DNA from: Actinernus sp. WN-2022
Lineage: Eukaryota > Cnidaria > Anthozoa > Actiniaria > Actinernidae
Direction of reading: 5' to 3'
NCBI GenBank assembly: GCA_030867875.1
Contig: JAOWCC010000577.1
Span: 4,170,660-4,234,659, forward strand
Length of the DNA: 64,000 bases
This document shows positions 22,000 through 33,500 of this stretch, one piece after another; positions within the stretch are counted from its first letter, which is position 1, and each line of letters opens with the position of its first letter. The position numbers and the translations under genes were made by a program. The notes beneath the pieces were generated by a model. That model ran no database searches. It was given only the letters and a program-made list of their open reading frames with translations, and was not told the origin of the DNA.

Positions 22000-24200
22000 T
22001 TTTTACAACAACAAGCAAGCTTTATTACCAAGATTTAAATTAAAGAGTTACAATTTGATGAGAAAAAACAGGAAGGTAAAAAGCCACTCAGAATAACTAA
22101 AAAGCTAAACAAGCTGAGTGGCTACATGAGGATTTTAAACAGAGTATGGGTTGGCAATAAAGTCTGACACACTAAATTAACACTAAATTGACAGTAATAA
22201 ATATAAATAATAAATTAAGCAAAAACAACATAGACCAAAAAACAAAATGACATTTAGAGAAGGCACCAGCTTGAAACATTTAGAATTGGTGATTGAAAAA
22301 CAGGCTGTATAAGGAAAGTCTAATTTATATCATATGCTTGGATGAAGTGAGATTTAATCTGTGTCTTAAACGATTTTGGAGGGAGTGTTTTAAGATGTTC
22401 GTCGATGTTATTCCATAGAAGTACTGCAGAAAAGTGGACATTGAACTTTCCATAATTAGTTCTTACTGATTTAATATAATATGATGATTTTGAAGCAAGT
22501 CTAGTGTTATATTGGTGTTTGGATGATACTGACTCAAAAAAATTGTCGAAAGCCTTGGGTAACAAATCATGATGGAACTGGTACATAAAAATTAGATTAT
22601 GGAAAGAAACAAGATCAATTAACTTGAGAATTTCAAGCTGATGAAAGAGAGGGTCCGAGTGTTTATCTGGTTTAGAAAAAGTAATGATACGCAAGGCCTT
22701 CTTCTGCTGGGTTATGATATGTTTTAGAGTTGATTTGTAAGTGTTACCCCACAGAAGTAGGCCATACGTAAGGAAAGGATAAATTAATGAATAATACAAT
22801 TGGCATAAGATCCCAGTATCAACATAATGTCTAAGCTTAGATAGGATTCCAACCCCTCTTGATGTTTTTTTACCTAATTCATGTATATGTGATTTCCAAT
22901 TTAAATGCGAATCAAAAATGAGGCCTAAGTATTTAATTTGGCTATCTTTTCTAATTGATTTACCTGAAATTAACAATTTCATGTTATGCAAAATTTTCTT
23001 TTGTGGGGGGTGGAAGACTACAAAGCTAGTTTTATCAATGTTTAATGATAGCTTGTTGGCATTTAACCAGTCACCAACTTTTTGCAATTCAATATTAAGT
23101 ACATGTTCAAGGTTCCAAATGTTTTTATCACTTAAGAAGATATTTGTATCGTCTGCAAATAAATGGAACTCTAGAATTTCAGAACATTTGAAAATGTCAT
23201 TAACATATAGTAGAAAAAGCAGTGGTCCAAGGACCGATCCCTGTGGCACCCCACATGAAATTGTCTGGTAATCCGAGTCAATACCTCTAATAGACACAAA
23301 TTGTTTTCTATTGCTCAAATAGGAAACAAACCAATTGTGAACGACACCACGGATACCATAATACTCCAATTTAGACAAAAGTATGCTATGATTAACAGTG
23401 TCGAAAGCTTTACTTAGATCTAGGAAGATGCCACAGGAATAAATGCCTTTGTCTATTGCACATTGGATTTTATCAGTTAGAAGAAGAAGGGCATGAGTTG
23501 TAGAATGCTTTGATCTAAATCCAAACTGTTTATGATAGATAATAGATAATTTCTCTAAGTAACTTATAAGTCTTTTATACATTAATTTTTCCATTATTTT
23601 ATTAAAGATTGATAGTAAAGAAATGGGCCTGTAGTTTGAGACAATGAAGCTAGAGCCCTTCTTATGAACTGGAATCACTTTTGCTATTTTGAGTTGATCT
23701 GGAACTGTACCCGAAGAAAACGAGTAGTTGAAGAGCAACTCAAGAGGGTAAGATATAATTGACTTTAGAGTCTTTAAAAAACAAGCTGAAATACTATAAG
23801 GGCCACAAGCTTTAGCTGTATTGAGGGAGGAAATAATATCCTCAATTTCTATGGTAGAAACAGGAGATAGAAGAAAGCTTGTCAATTGAGATTTGTCTAA
23901 GTAATACTTAAAGGATGTAGCTGATATTGGGATAGTAGAAGCCAGCTTATTGCCAATAGTAGAAAAAAAATTGTTAATTGCTTGTAGTAAATTAATAATT
24001 TTAAAAACTAAAAATACATGAAGAGTACTTTTACAAATCTTCCGAACACCCCTATAATTATCTATCTGATGATTAAACATAAATAACATAAACAAATGAA
24101 CTGATGAATAAATGAATGGTGGATGGTCGATGAATGAATGAATTAAATTAAATATATCTGCCGATGACATGGGGTTTGAAGTGGGGAAAAAAGAGCACAC
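22000..24200 (-). mobile_element. LINE with intact reverse transcriptase ORF (626 codons)
   Basis: An uninterrupted ORF from 24200 to 22320 contains FLDLSKAFDTVNHSILLSKL, GVPQGSVLGPLLFLLYVNDI and FADDTNIFLSDKN, i.e. RT motifs A, B and C, followed by the thumb and a C-terminal region (AVLLWNNI). The endonuclease domain is not seen, so the copy is probably 5' truncated. Families with this signature are CR1/L2/Jockey-like non-LTR elements. The 3' tail runs to about 22000. It sits downstream of the receptor gene on the same strand. Confidence 0.93.
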
Positions 24201-24354
24201 TGAATTTCACACTAACAAGCCGCCGTGAAAGTGACTTCTTAGCTTTGATATCTAATAATTTCATTCTCCAGAGAGAAATAAGGTCACGGTGCTGGGCAGC
24301 ATGATAGTTAGTTCATTCTGCAAAACGATTTATGGGCGTGAAAGTTTTGTTTAA

Positions 24355-24515
24355 ATTCTTAGAGTGATTTTACTTGACCCGTGAAACAGAAGCTATTAGT
24401 TAGTGTGTAATACCAAGATTAAAACACAAAAGAGAACAAAAGAATTAGAGTGTATTAGTGTGTAATACGCTATTATCTATTTCATTGGTTAAGTAAAATC
24501 ACTCTACCGTCTGCA
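24355..24515. repeat. Inverted repeat
   Basis: AGAGTGATTTTACTTGACC at 24361 pairs with GGTTAAGTAAAATCACTCT at 24488-24506; TTAGTGTGTAATA occurs twice between. Confidence 0.7.
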
Positions 24516-24670
24516 TTCACTCGGGTTCCGCTTTTCTCAGCTATAGCCAGTGTGTTAGGTAACAGAAATAACATGCTTTTCTTTTATTAATAAAACAGGA
24601 ATAAAAGAACATTTAAGTTCGACGAGGTTGGGATTCACGTGGGCAGAGGACATGGCGAGGCTTTCTAATT

Positions 24671-24840
24671 CTCGTGCTACGCAATAACAATATCTCTTTT
24701 CATAACTCATTAGAAGCATTGTTTGCCTAGTCCGTAGTGCACATGGCGGGGTTTTCTCGTGCTACGCAATAACAATATCTCTTTTCATAACTCATTAGAA
24801 GCATTGTTTGCCTAGTGCGTAGTGCACAACATTATTGTCT
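24671..24840. repeat. 85-bp tandem duplication
   Basis: CTCGTGCTACGCAATAACAA at 24671 recurs at 24756 with the following 65 bases (CATTAGAAGCATTGTTTGCC) nearly unchanged. Two copies only. Confidence 0.9.
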
Positions 24841-24844
24841 CGGA

Positions 24845-24935
24845 CCTTTTAATCAACGTAGCTTGTAGTGTAGTGGATAGGACAGAGGACTACAAACCAA
24901 GACAGTGAGGGTTCGAGTTCGATTCCGGCTCGCAA
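24845..24935 (+). repeat. tRNA-like sequence
   Basis: TAGTGTAGTGGATAGGACAG resembles an A box and GGTTCGAGTTCGATTCC a duplicated B box, but stems do not pair well. Probably a SINE head or tRNA pseudogene. Confidence 0.5.
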
Positions 24936-25085
24936 CACATACATGCCGTTTTTCCCCCCATCTTCTCCTTTCAAGTTACTTCTCGTAGGTAAAACGTAAG
25001 TCAGTAGTTATAAGTTATTAGGAAATACGTGAGGGAATACGTATGTAAAAATGCAAGGGGAATATACACCTATTTCAAAAAGGTT

Positions 25086-26722
25086 GTCCCAGACAATACA
25101 ATACAATACTTTTATTCACTCTATAGCACTAAGAATACAATAGGACAAGGTTACTTGGCAAGGTTAGTTAAATATTTTAAGTTCGGGAAAAAGTTAATTG
25201 AAGTTTAGAGTCTAGAGGCTAGGTAGACCGTTAGGTTATCAAGCTAGCCTCTAGCCAAATGAAATTAAATCGATATTCTAGTTACAATTAAAGCAAGACT
25301 GAATTAATACTTATTTGCACTACAAGTACAGGTGCTAGTTAATTTGTTGATCATATTGGGGGTAGTTGGATTAATGTTGTTCTAATCTTTTTTGAAAAGG
25401 AGAATGTACTGAGTTCTTTATATTCGTTTGGGAGCTTTTGCCAAAGATCAGTTGCTTGGGAGGAAATCATCTGCAGACCTGTATTTGTTCTTATGCGTGG
25501 TTTGTAAAAAATCAGGTTTGAGGCGTATCTTGTATTATAATTATGTACATTACCGGCGAGTTGGGAGAAAGTTCAAAGACCTTTGGTAGCTGTTTGTTTT
25601 GCCAGTGATGAGCGAATGTTAGGGCATGGAGACGGTATACATTATTCACAGTTAGAAGATCTAAGAGGTTAAGCAGGGGCAGAGCACTTTCTGTGTATTT
25701 TCCGTGCGTAATGGCAAAGAATATTAATCTTAAAACGTGATTTTGTTTCACTTTTATTTTTTGGATATGCGTTTGATATGCGCTGCCCCATGCTAATATT
25801 GAATATGAAATGTAAGGATATATTAAAGTGTAATATATCTGCTTCAGTTGCTGTATAGATAAGTTATATCTGAGTTTGGAGATGATACCAGTATTTCTTG
25901 AGACCCGTGAGCAGATATAGGAAATATGATATTTCCGTCCATGAGATTGAACTATCGATCAAGACACCTAAATATTTAATGTAACCTTTCTTTTCTAGTG
26001 AATGACTGGTACCATCTATGTTTGTCAGTTTGATATCAATATTCACCTCCTTTTTCCTTGGTGACTTTATAATCATAAAGTTTGTTTTCTTGGAGTTAAT
26101 AGATACTTTGTTGATGTCACACCATTCTTTCAGTTTCTTTAATTCGTTGTTCATAGTGGATTCAAGTGCTTTAATGTTTTTAGAAGAGGTAAATAGGTTG
26201 GTATCGTCTGCGAATATTCTAAAAGATAGCGCGTCGGAACAATTTGGCAAGTCATTTATATAAATCAAAAAAAGGAGAGGACCAAGGCAGCTACCTTGTG
26301 GAATACCGCAGATCATTGTCTGTTTAGATGATTCAGTGTTCCCCAAGGCAACATACGTATACTGTTGCCGGTTGGCTAAGTAGTCTGTGAACCACATTAG
26401 GGGTGCATGTTCCTCTTATGCCATACGAATCCAGTTTTTAAATAAAATGTCATGGTTTACGGTATCAAATGCTTTTGAAAAGTCCAAGAAAACAGCACAA
26501 GTAAACAGGTTGTTATCAATAGCTTTCCTTAAGTTGTCAGTAATTTCTGTAACTGCTTGTGCTGTAGAGTGCCCTTTCCTAAATCCAAACTGAAACTCAA
26601 AAAGAATCTGATACTTCTCAATATAATTTTAAGCTGCTTATACACGAGTTTCTCAAAAATCTGTGTAAAAGAGGATAGCATAGAAATAGGACGAAAGTAG
26701 TTAAATGACGCCATAATGCAAA
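25086..26722 (-). mobile_element. LINE reverse transcriptase, broken, with (GTATT)n tail
   Basis: Minus-strand blocks FNYFRPISMLSSFTQIFEKL, then ANRQQYTYVALGNTESSKQT, CGIPQGSCLGPLLFLIYIND and FADDTNLFTSSKN are separated by frameshifts near 26400-26640 and 25870. The 3' end at about 25089 carries the pentamer repeat ATACA on the plus strand. Inactive by frameshift. Same class as the 22-24 kb element but a different family. Confidence 0.88.
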
Positions 26723-27245
26723 TCGCCTATTCCGTTGCACTTTTAATCTCTCACTGGCAAGTTACATCGGATAATATAAAAGTGAACATACTACTCCATG
26801 GCTCTTCTGAATTAAGCAGTAATAAAAATATAGAAGTTTTTAAAGCAATACAGTTTTATATTATTGAAACAAAGCGATTTGATTAATTTAACTGGCTTTA
26901 GAGTAGTATTATCAATTTTATAGTTATGCAAAAGTGATTGTTTTTGGTCCCTGTAAGTTTTTCTAATTATCACAATATAATTTGACATATTATTTTCTAT
27001 AATTTACTTATTCCGATCTATTGTTCCTGCTTTCTGTTTCCTCGCTTTATCTATCATTATTATAAGTCGTTTCCTTTTTCTCTACCTTACTCGCTGTAAA
27101 AATTGTAATTGTAACGGTAGTGTGAGCTTCCTAGATGAGCACCTGGTGCTCTTGAGGCAAACACTAGGACATTATATGTTTAAAAAAAAATCGCCTATTA
27201 TGGTATAGAAGAAATCTTAGGAATGATGAAACCAGTAGCTTTAGT

Positions 27246-27560
27246 TCAGGCAGTATGCCTACGAATTAATCCTGGCTGATTTTGTAGGAAATAGTAAAAA
27301 CTAAACGAGACGAGAAAGACCGCATATACAGCGGGAAATAACACACGTGACACTCGGTCAATAAAGTTGATGTTCTTCTGCAAACCGCAATCTTGTGAGG
27401 TCGAGGATGGTCTTCTATCATTTGATGGCTGGAAACCGGACGCCAATGTCTGTGAGTTATATTGCTCGTAGAATGTAGGGGCAGCTTCAGTGTGTTTATT
27501 CTGGGATTCTAGGTAACTTAGTGGGGAACTTTGGTTTCCACTTGTGACATCATGGCACAC
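27246..27560 (-). CDS. Receptor exon 9: intracellular loop, M4 and stop
   Basis: 315 bp after CATCCCTCAG, including the stop at 27246. It encodes a polar Ser/Gln-rich loop, then [20 protein letters not shown] with M4, ending LIRRHTA. IDR.SR..FP is the conserved entry into M4. The whole M3-M4 loop is only about 97 residues. I see no clear AATAAA on the minus strand within the next 300 bases. Confidence 0.95.
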   Translation of the reverse strand: MCHDVTSGNQSSPLSYLESQNKHTEAAPTFYEQYNSQTLASGFQPSNDRRPSSTSQDCGLQKNINFIDRVSRVLFPAVYAVFLVSFSFYYFLQNQPGLIRRHTA

Positions 27561-30500
27561 CTGAGGGATGGAAATATCTATTTGTAGCATTTGTAGGTTA
27601 ATAGCTTTTTATCACAGCCTCCATTTACTGCTGTACTGTGCTATACTGTATACTGTATAGGAAGCCCAAGTTTTTGACACTACGCTGACAATCAAATAAA
27701 TGGAAAAAAGAAGATTTTCATAAAGATAGAACACAATATTTGGTGAATGGTGTCTTAATTTGAAACTTCCCGCCATTCAGTTGAAATTGGGTTTCGTGCT
27801 ATCGTGATGATTAACATTTTCGATGATTTAAAGTGAAGCGCTGAGTTATTCTGCGTTCATCTCCGTCAGGCAAACGCTCTAGATAATCCATCCACAAAAC
27901 GCCTAAAGCTATTTAATGTCCCCATTCACAAATCAATCACGGACTGTGTGCGCCCGGAAGTGTAGAACATCTATGTATCCACGGTCTCAGTTTGACCTCA
28001 AACTACTAAATAATATTCACCGGTTTGCATGGCACGGGGCATGCGATTAAACCCTAGGAAGTGTAAAGAAATGATAATTGACACTTTACAATATCGCCTT
28101 CCGATTCCAGACCCCTTTGTTTATTGGCAATTACGCTATTGAGTCTGTTACATCCTTTAAATTCCTTGGTGTATACTTTAGTAGTGGTCTAACCTGGTCC
28201 ACCCACTGCGACGGCGTAGTCAAGAAAGCTACTAAACGACGTTACATTCTGCGTCAGTTATGGAGGGCAGGCTATCATTCCACTGAGCTTGTATCCATTT
28301 ACTGTAGTTTAGAACGTCCTGTTCTTGAATATGCTTACTTATTTACTTATGTGACAGCATTGAGACTGTCCAGAAACGTGCAATGAGGATTGTCTACCCA
28401 GGTTTGCATTATGACATGGCTATCAAGGTGTTGCGGGCAGGCGTTTTATTTGGGAAACCGCAATATATTTTGATGAGGGAAGAATGGCACGAGGACAACA
28501 TGGAAGTGGGTGGGTTGGGGGGGAGGGGGAGGGGGAGGGGGATGGGGAGGAGGAGGAGGAGGAGGAGGAGGAGGGGGAGGAGGAGAGGGGAAGACAACGC
28601 CTGCCCGCAACGCCTGTGATTTTGGGAAAGGGTTGAGAAAAAACGACGAGAATAAACTATTTGCGAAACTCAAGAGCGCCGTGTTTACAGAGGAGAATCC
28701 AAACACCTTGTATACTTACAGTTATTTGAGAGAATGCACTTCTGTCGTCGCAGTAGTCACGTATTTACAGTTTGTGCGGTGAACATTGTTATATTGTTTG
28801 ACAATTTTCGTTCGGGCAGTCTTCCGACCAGTAAACATTTGTTGTCGTTTCAAGTATTTTGTCTTCGTAGTAATCTTCGGTAAAGTTAACAATTATTCAC
28901 CGAAGTGGAGGTGAATAGTGGTGGATATTTACCGAGCCGCTTCGGCGAGATGTCTTAGATTATAAATTTAGTATAAGTATTGCATAATTATCACACTGAT
29001 AATATTGTAATCCAGAACTGGCGTTTGTCTTTTGGAACATAATAAAGAGCCATCATGATATTTCATGTCCGCGTTAATACCTCGGTTCATGTTATCAGCC
29101 TTTGGCTTCGGTTGATAACTTGACAGTTTGTATTATCATGCGAAATCTCATCCAATAACTGTTTATTTTCAGTGTAGTAGGTTGCTGGCCGTTATAAAGA
29201 AGAATACATTACCGTTGTTGTTCTCGCCTTTGCTTTGGCTGCTTCAGCTCTTGTCTCGTAGCTGTGTGGATCTCTCTTTAGTTTTGTGGGTCTGGGGCGA
29301 GTATTCAGCACAACCACGTACTCGACGAGTGCCAGAAAGATAAAGCAAAAGTTTCCTAGCAGGTAGAAATCTATGGCTTTCATGTAGCTCACCTTCAAAA
29401 CAAGTTAAACAAATACTCAAGTATGTGCTAATAAAGCGTGAGGTTTAGCAACATCTTTAAAAAAGGGTCACTATTCACCTATTTCAAAAATGGAGAGATG
29501 GAGATACATACAAAGGACATCGGACATGGGGCATTCCAAGACCAAACTGAATCTTGGTTGTAGCTGTAAAGTCTGGTAAGACAAATATTAATGATTTCCG
29601 TACGTGGAATTCATTTTTCAATCACACCGTAGTGTATCTGCATAGTTGCACAGTTCCACAATCCATTTCGGTCTTGGTCTATATCTTATATGAATTAACT
29701 ATGTATTATAACATAGCTGTAAACATTCTCAGTTTCTAAGCCATTGGAGCTATATATGTTGGTTGACTTTAACAAATGACATCATCACACTTGTATATCA
29801 CACTTGTATATCACACTTGTATATCACACTTGTATATCACACTTGTATATCACACTTGTATATCACACTTGTAAATCACATTTGTATGTCACACTTGTAT
29901 ATCATACTTGTATATCACACTTGTATATCACACTTGTATATCACACTTGTAAATCACATTTGTATATCACACTTGTATATCACACTTGTATATCACACTT
30001 GTATATCACACTTGTATATCACACTTGTAAATCACATTTGTATGTCACACTTGTATATCACACTTGTATATCACACTTGTAAATCACACTTGTAAATCAC
30101 ATTTGTATATCACACTTGTATATCACACTTGTATATCACACTTGTATATCACACTTGTATATCACACTTGTATATCACACTTGTATATCACACTTGTATA
30201 TCACACTTGTATATCACACTTGTATATCACACTTGTATATCACACTTGTATATCACACTTGTATATCACACTTGTATATCACACTTGTATATCACACTTG
30301 TATGTCACACTTGTATGTCACACCGTGTATGTCACACTTGTATACAACACTTGTATGTCACACTTGTATATCACACTTGTAAATCACACTTGTAAATCAC
30401 ACTTGTATATCACACTTGTATGTCACACTTGTATGCCACACTTGCATGTCACACTTGTAAATCACACTTGTATATCACACTTGTAAATCACACTTGTATA

Positions 30501-33500
30501 TAACACTTGTAAATCACACTTGTATATCACACTTGTATATCACACTTGAAAATCACACTTGTACCGCCTCCCGGTTAGCTCAGTGGTTAAGCGCCGGTAT
30601 GTCGTGCGGGAGGTCGCGGGTTCAAACCCCGGCCGGACCAACACTCCGAGTCTTAAAGGCGCTGCCTTTACAAAACAGTGAACGGTTAGACCTTCACGTC
30701 TTCTCGGCTAACGACGTAAAATCGTAGGACTAGTATCCCCAATTAGTTGCAAAGCTAAATACATTTGACACTTAAATAAAGTTACTTACTTACTTTTTAT
30801 ATCGCACTTGTACATCACACTCGTATATCACACTCGTATATAACACTTGCTCACTTAATTGCTCACGGTAATACAAAGAAATGTAACACTAAGTGTTTTA
30901 ATAAACTATTATTATTATTATATCACACTCGAATATCACACTGGTGGATTATGAACAAGACACTGTGCTGTGGTCAGATCAAAAACATGAAATATGGTAA
31001 GCTTTAAGTTATACCTTAATTATTGCCAAGTACATCTACACCGCTTTCCTTAACACTACAGCGGTCACCCTGTATATAGCGGTCATCGAACAACTTCCCG
31101 AAAATCGCTCCTTATATTTACTGTAAACTTGACCTGTGTTAAGCGGTCACCTCTACATAGCGGATGTGGTCACCCTATAGACTTCTCGTATGGACAATTG
31201 TATTATTTTTTAACTGTATAAAACGGTCACCAAATTGGATTACAATGTCAGCTTTCCCTCAAACCATTAGCGAATCGCGTCAAGCTTCATTCAACAGCTC
31301 ATTAAATTGTAGCTACTAATCCGCATAAGCTGATAAGACTACAATTTTTGTTCCCTGTTTATTATACTTGTAAATGTCAATTGAGTGATTATTTCGCATT
31401 GCAAATTAATTATTAACTTCCAGTAGGCTTAATAAAGTAACTGTATATAGCGGTCACCCTGTATAGAACGGTCAGTTGGCCTTTTCCCGAGGGTGACCGT
31501 TATATACAGGTTTGACTGTACTAGGTTGCTCTTGAAACTGTTATAACTACCTTGGGCATGTGTGAGTTTACTCCGCTCGACAGAAAGATGATGGACAGTA
31601 TGGTGGTAATACACAGTGATATGCGGGCAGGTATGGCTTCAGGGGAGATCCACAGTGAGCACCACGACATCAACGTCAGTATTGTAGCAGGAGCGAATAC
31701 CGTAATCACAAAGAACTCGATTCTACGCTTAAATGAAAACGTACCAAACAGGGAAGAATAGGTTCCTTAAAAACAAAACAAGTCAAACTGGCTCAATACG
31801 TTTTACTACCCAACGTGTACCTTGTTCGTACTGCGCAATTGCAAGTTGAAGCGAACACCACGTTAATGTGTCTGTAGTTATTGCGTACAGCGGCAATGAT
31901 TGAAAAAATGAGACAATCGACTGTTTGTTTAAGTGCAGCGTTATGCATTTTGTGCTATAATATAAACGAATACAGGGTCACTGACCTGCCATTTTACTAA
32001 CAGAAATATGTTCTGCTCTTGCTTCAATGAGAATGAACTGCGCAGTCTCGTTTGCCGTCACCTCTATACCGTGTGCTCCCCTCACGGCCCATCTGTAGGT
32101 GATTTTATCCTGAGTATAGGCGTCTGACAATCCAAGAAAACAAACAACTATTGATCAAACTAGGAAAGCAAAGCCACTGTCAATGAAACTACAAAAAAAA
32201 AGCAAAGATAAGTTGAAAAATGCTGTACCAATACAGATCACCTTCCCACAATCCTTGAGTAATGTGTCTATATATATATATATATATAGACAATAGCCCA
32301 AAACAATGGATATTATAGTATTATATTATGTTCTGCTGGACAACCTTTTTGGCATTGACTGTATATATATATAGATATATATAGATATAGATAAATAAAT
32401 GTTTCGATTAATTCTATCAAACATTGCTCGATACAATGCTGTAGAGCAATAATGCTAAGGATTCGGAGTATTTAAATTCTTGGTTGATTCATATTTCGCT
32501 CTACAATACTGTTTCGTGGGGACCAAAGTCCTCACTCATCAGGAGTTACTTCGTGAATGAATATTTATTTATAGTTGAGCGTGCACTGAGCTTTCCACGC
32601 AAGCGGGTGTAGGTTCAAATGGCGTTCCGCTGACGTGCATCTCATGTGCGCGCTCAACTGGGACTAATTGTATCGTAACAATGATTTGTTCCTATGCCTA
32701 CATGATGATATAAGTTCGTTCCTCTTGTTAAGTGTGCATCGGAATGGTTGACAAATAATAACATACTGTTATTTCTCGGTCAAATATACCTGCAGGCATC
32801 AACAGACGTCTCTCGTCCATATCATCGGACAAGAAGTCATTCGATCTTGCCGCACCACTCTATCAGAAGGCACTGAATGAGAGCGGATACAACCACAGAC
32901 TGAGTTTGAACCGAAAACTACGAACAAAAGAAGAAACAGACCGAGAAATAACATCCTGTGGTATAATCCCCCGTTCAGCAAGAATGTATACACTAATGTT
33001 GGTAAGAAATTCCTTAGCCTTGTTGATAAATGCTTCCCAATAGGCAATAACGTCAGGAAAATCTTCAACAGAAATACCATTAAAATTAGTTACAGCTGCA
33101 TGAGCAACATTAAACAAATTATCGACGCCCACAATAAGAGACAACTAAAGGACTTTAACAACGATAGCAAACCTAAGGATGAAGAAAGTAAGAAGACCTG
33201 TAACTGCCGTAACAAGAACGAATGCCCCCTTAGCGGAAACTGCCTGCAGTCTGCTGTAGTGTACCAAGCGTGTGTAAAACGTAAAGATAACAACACATGT
33301 GAATCATACGTGGGCCTCACTGACAACGAGTTCAAGACTAGATACAGAAACCATACTGCATCATTCCGGCATTCATTCAAGAGAAACTCAACAGAACTTA
33401 GCAAATATGTTTGGACTCTTAAGGATATTAATGTAAATTACGAAATTTCATGGCTAATTATTTCGCAAGCAAAACCTTACAGTAGTGCAAGCAACGATGT

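Noticed and set aside
28446..28782. Pro-rich and Gly-rich ORFs
   Set aside because: Read from a polypurine tract; overlap on both strands.
29763..30486. Long plus-strand ORFs ([13 protein letters not shown] repeats)
   Set aside because: They are translations of the 13-bp minisatellite in all three frames.
29786..30565. CRISPR array
   Set aside because: Units are contiguous 13-mers without unique spacers, in an animal intron, with no cas genes.
31521..31550. Extension of receptor exon 7 past MPK (VVITVSRAT)
   Set aside because: Exon 8 starts VSYMKAID in phase after PK, matching the family; the extension runs into a stop.
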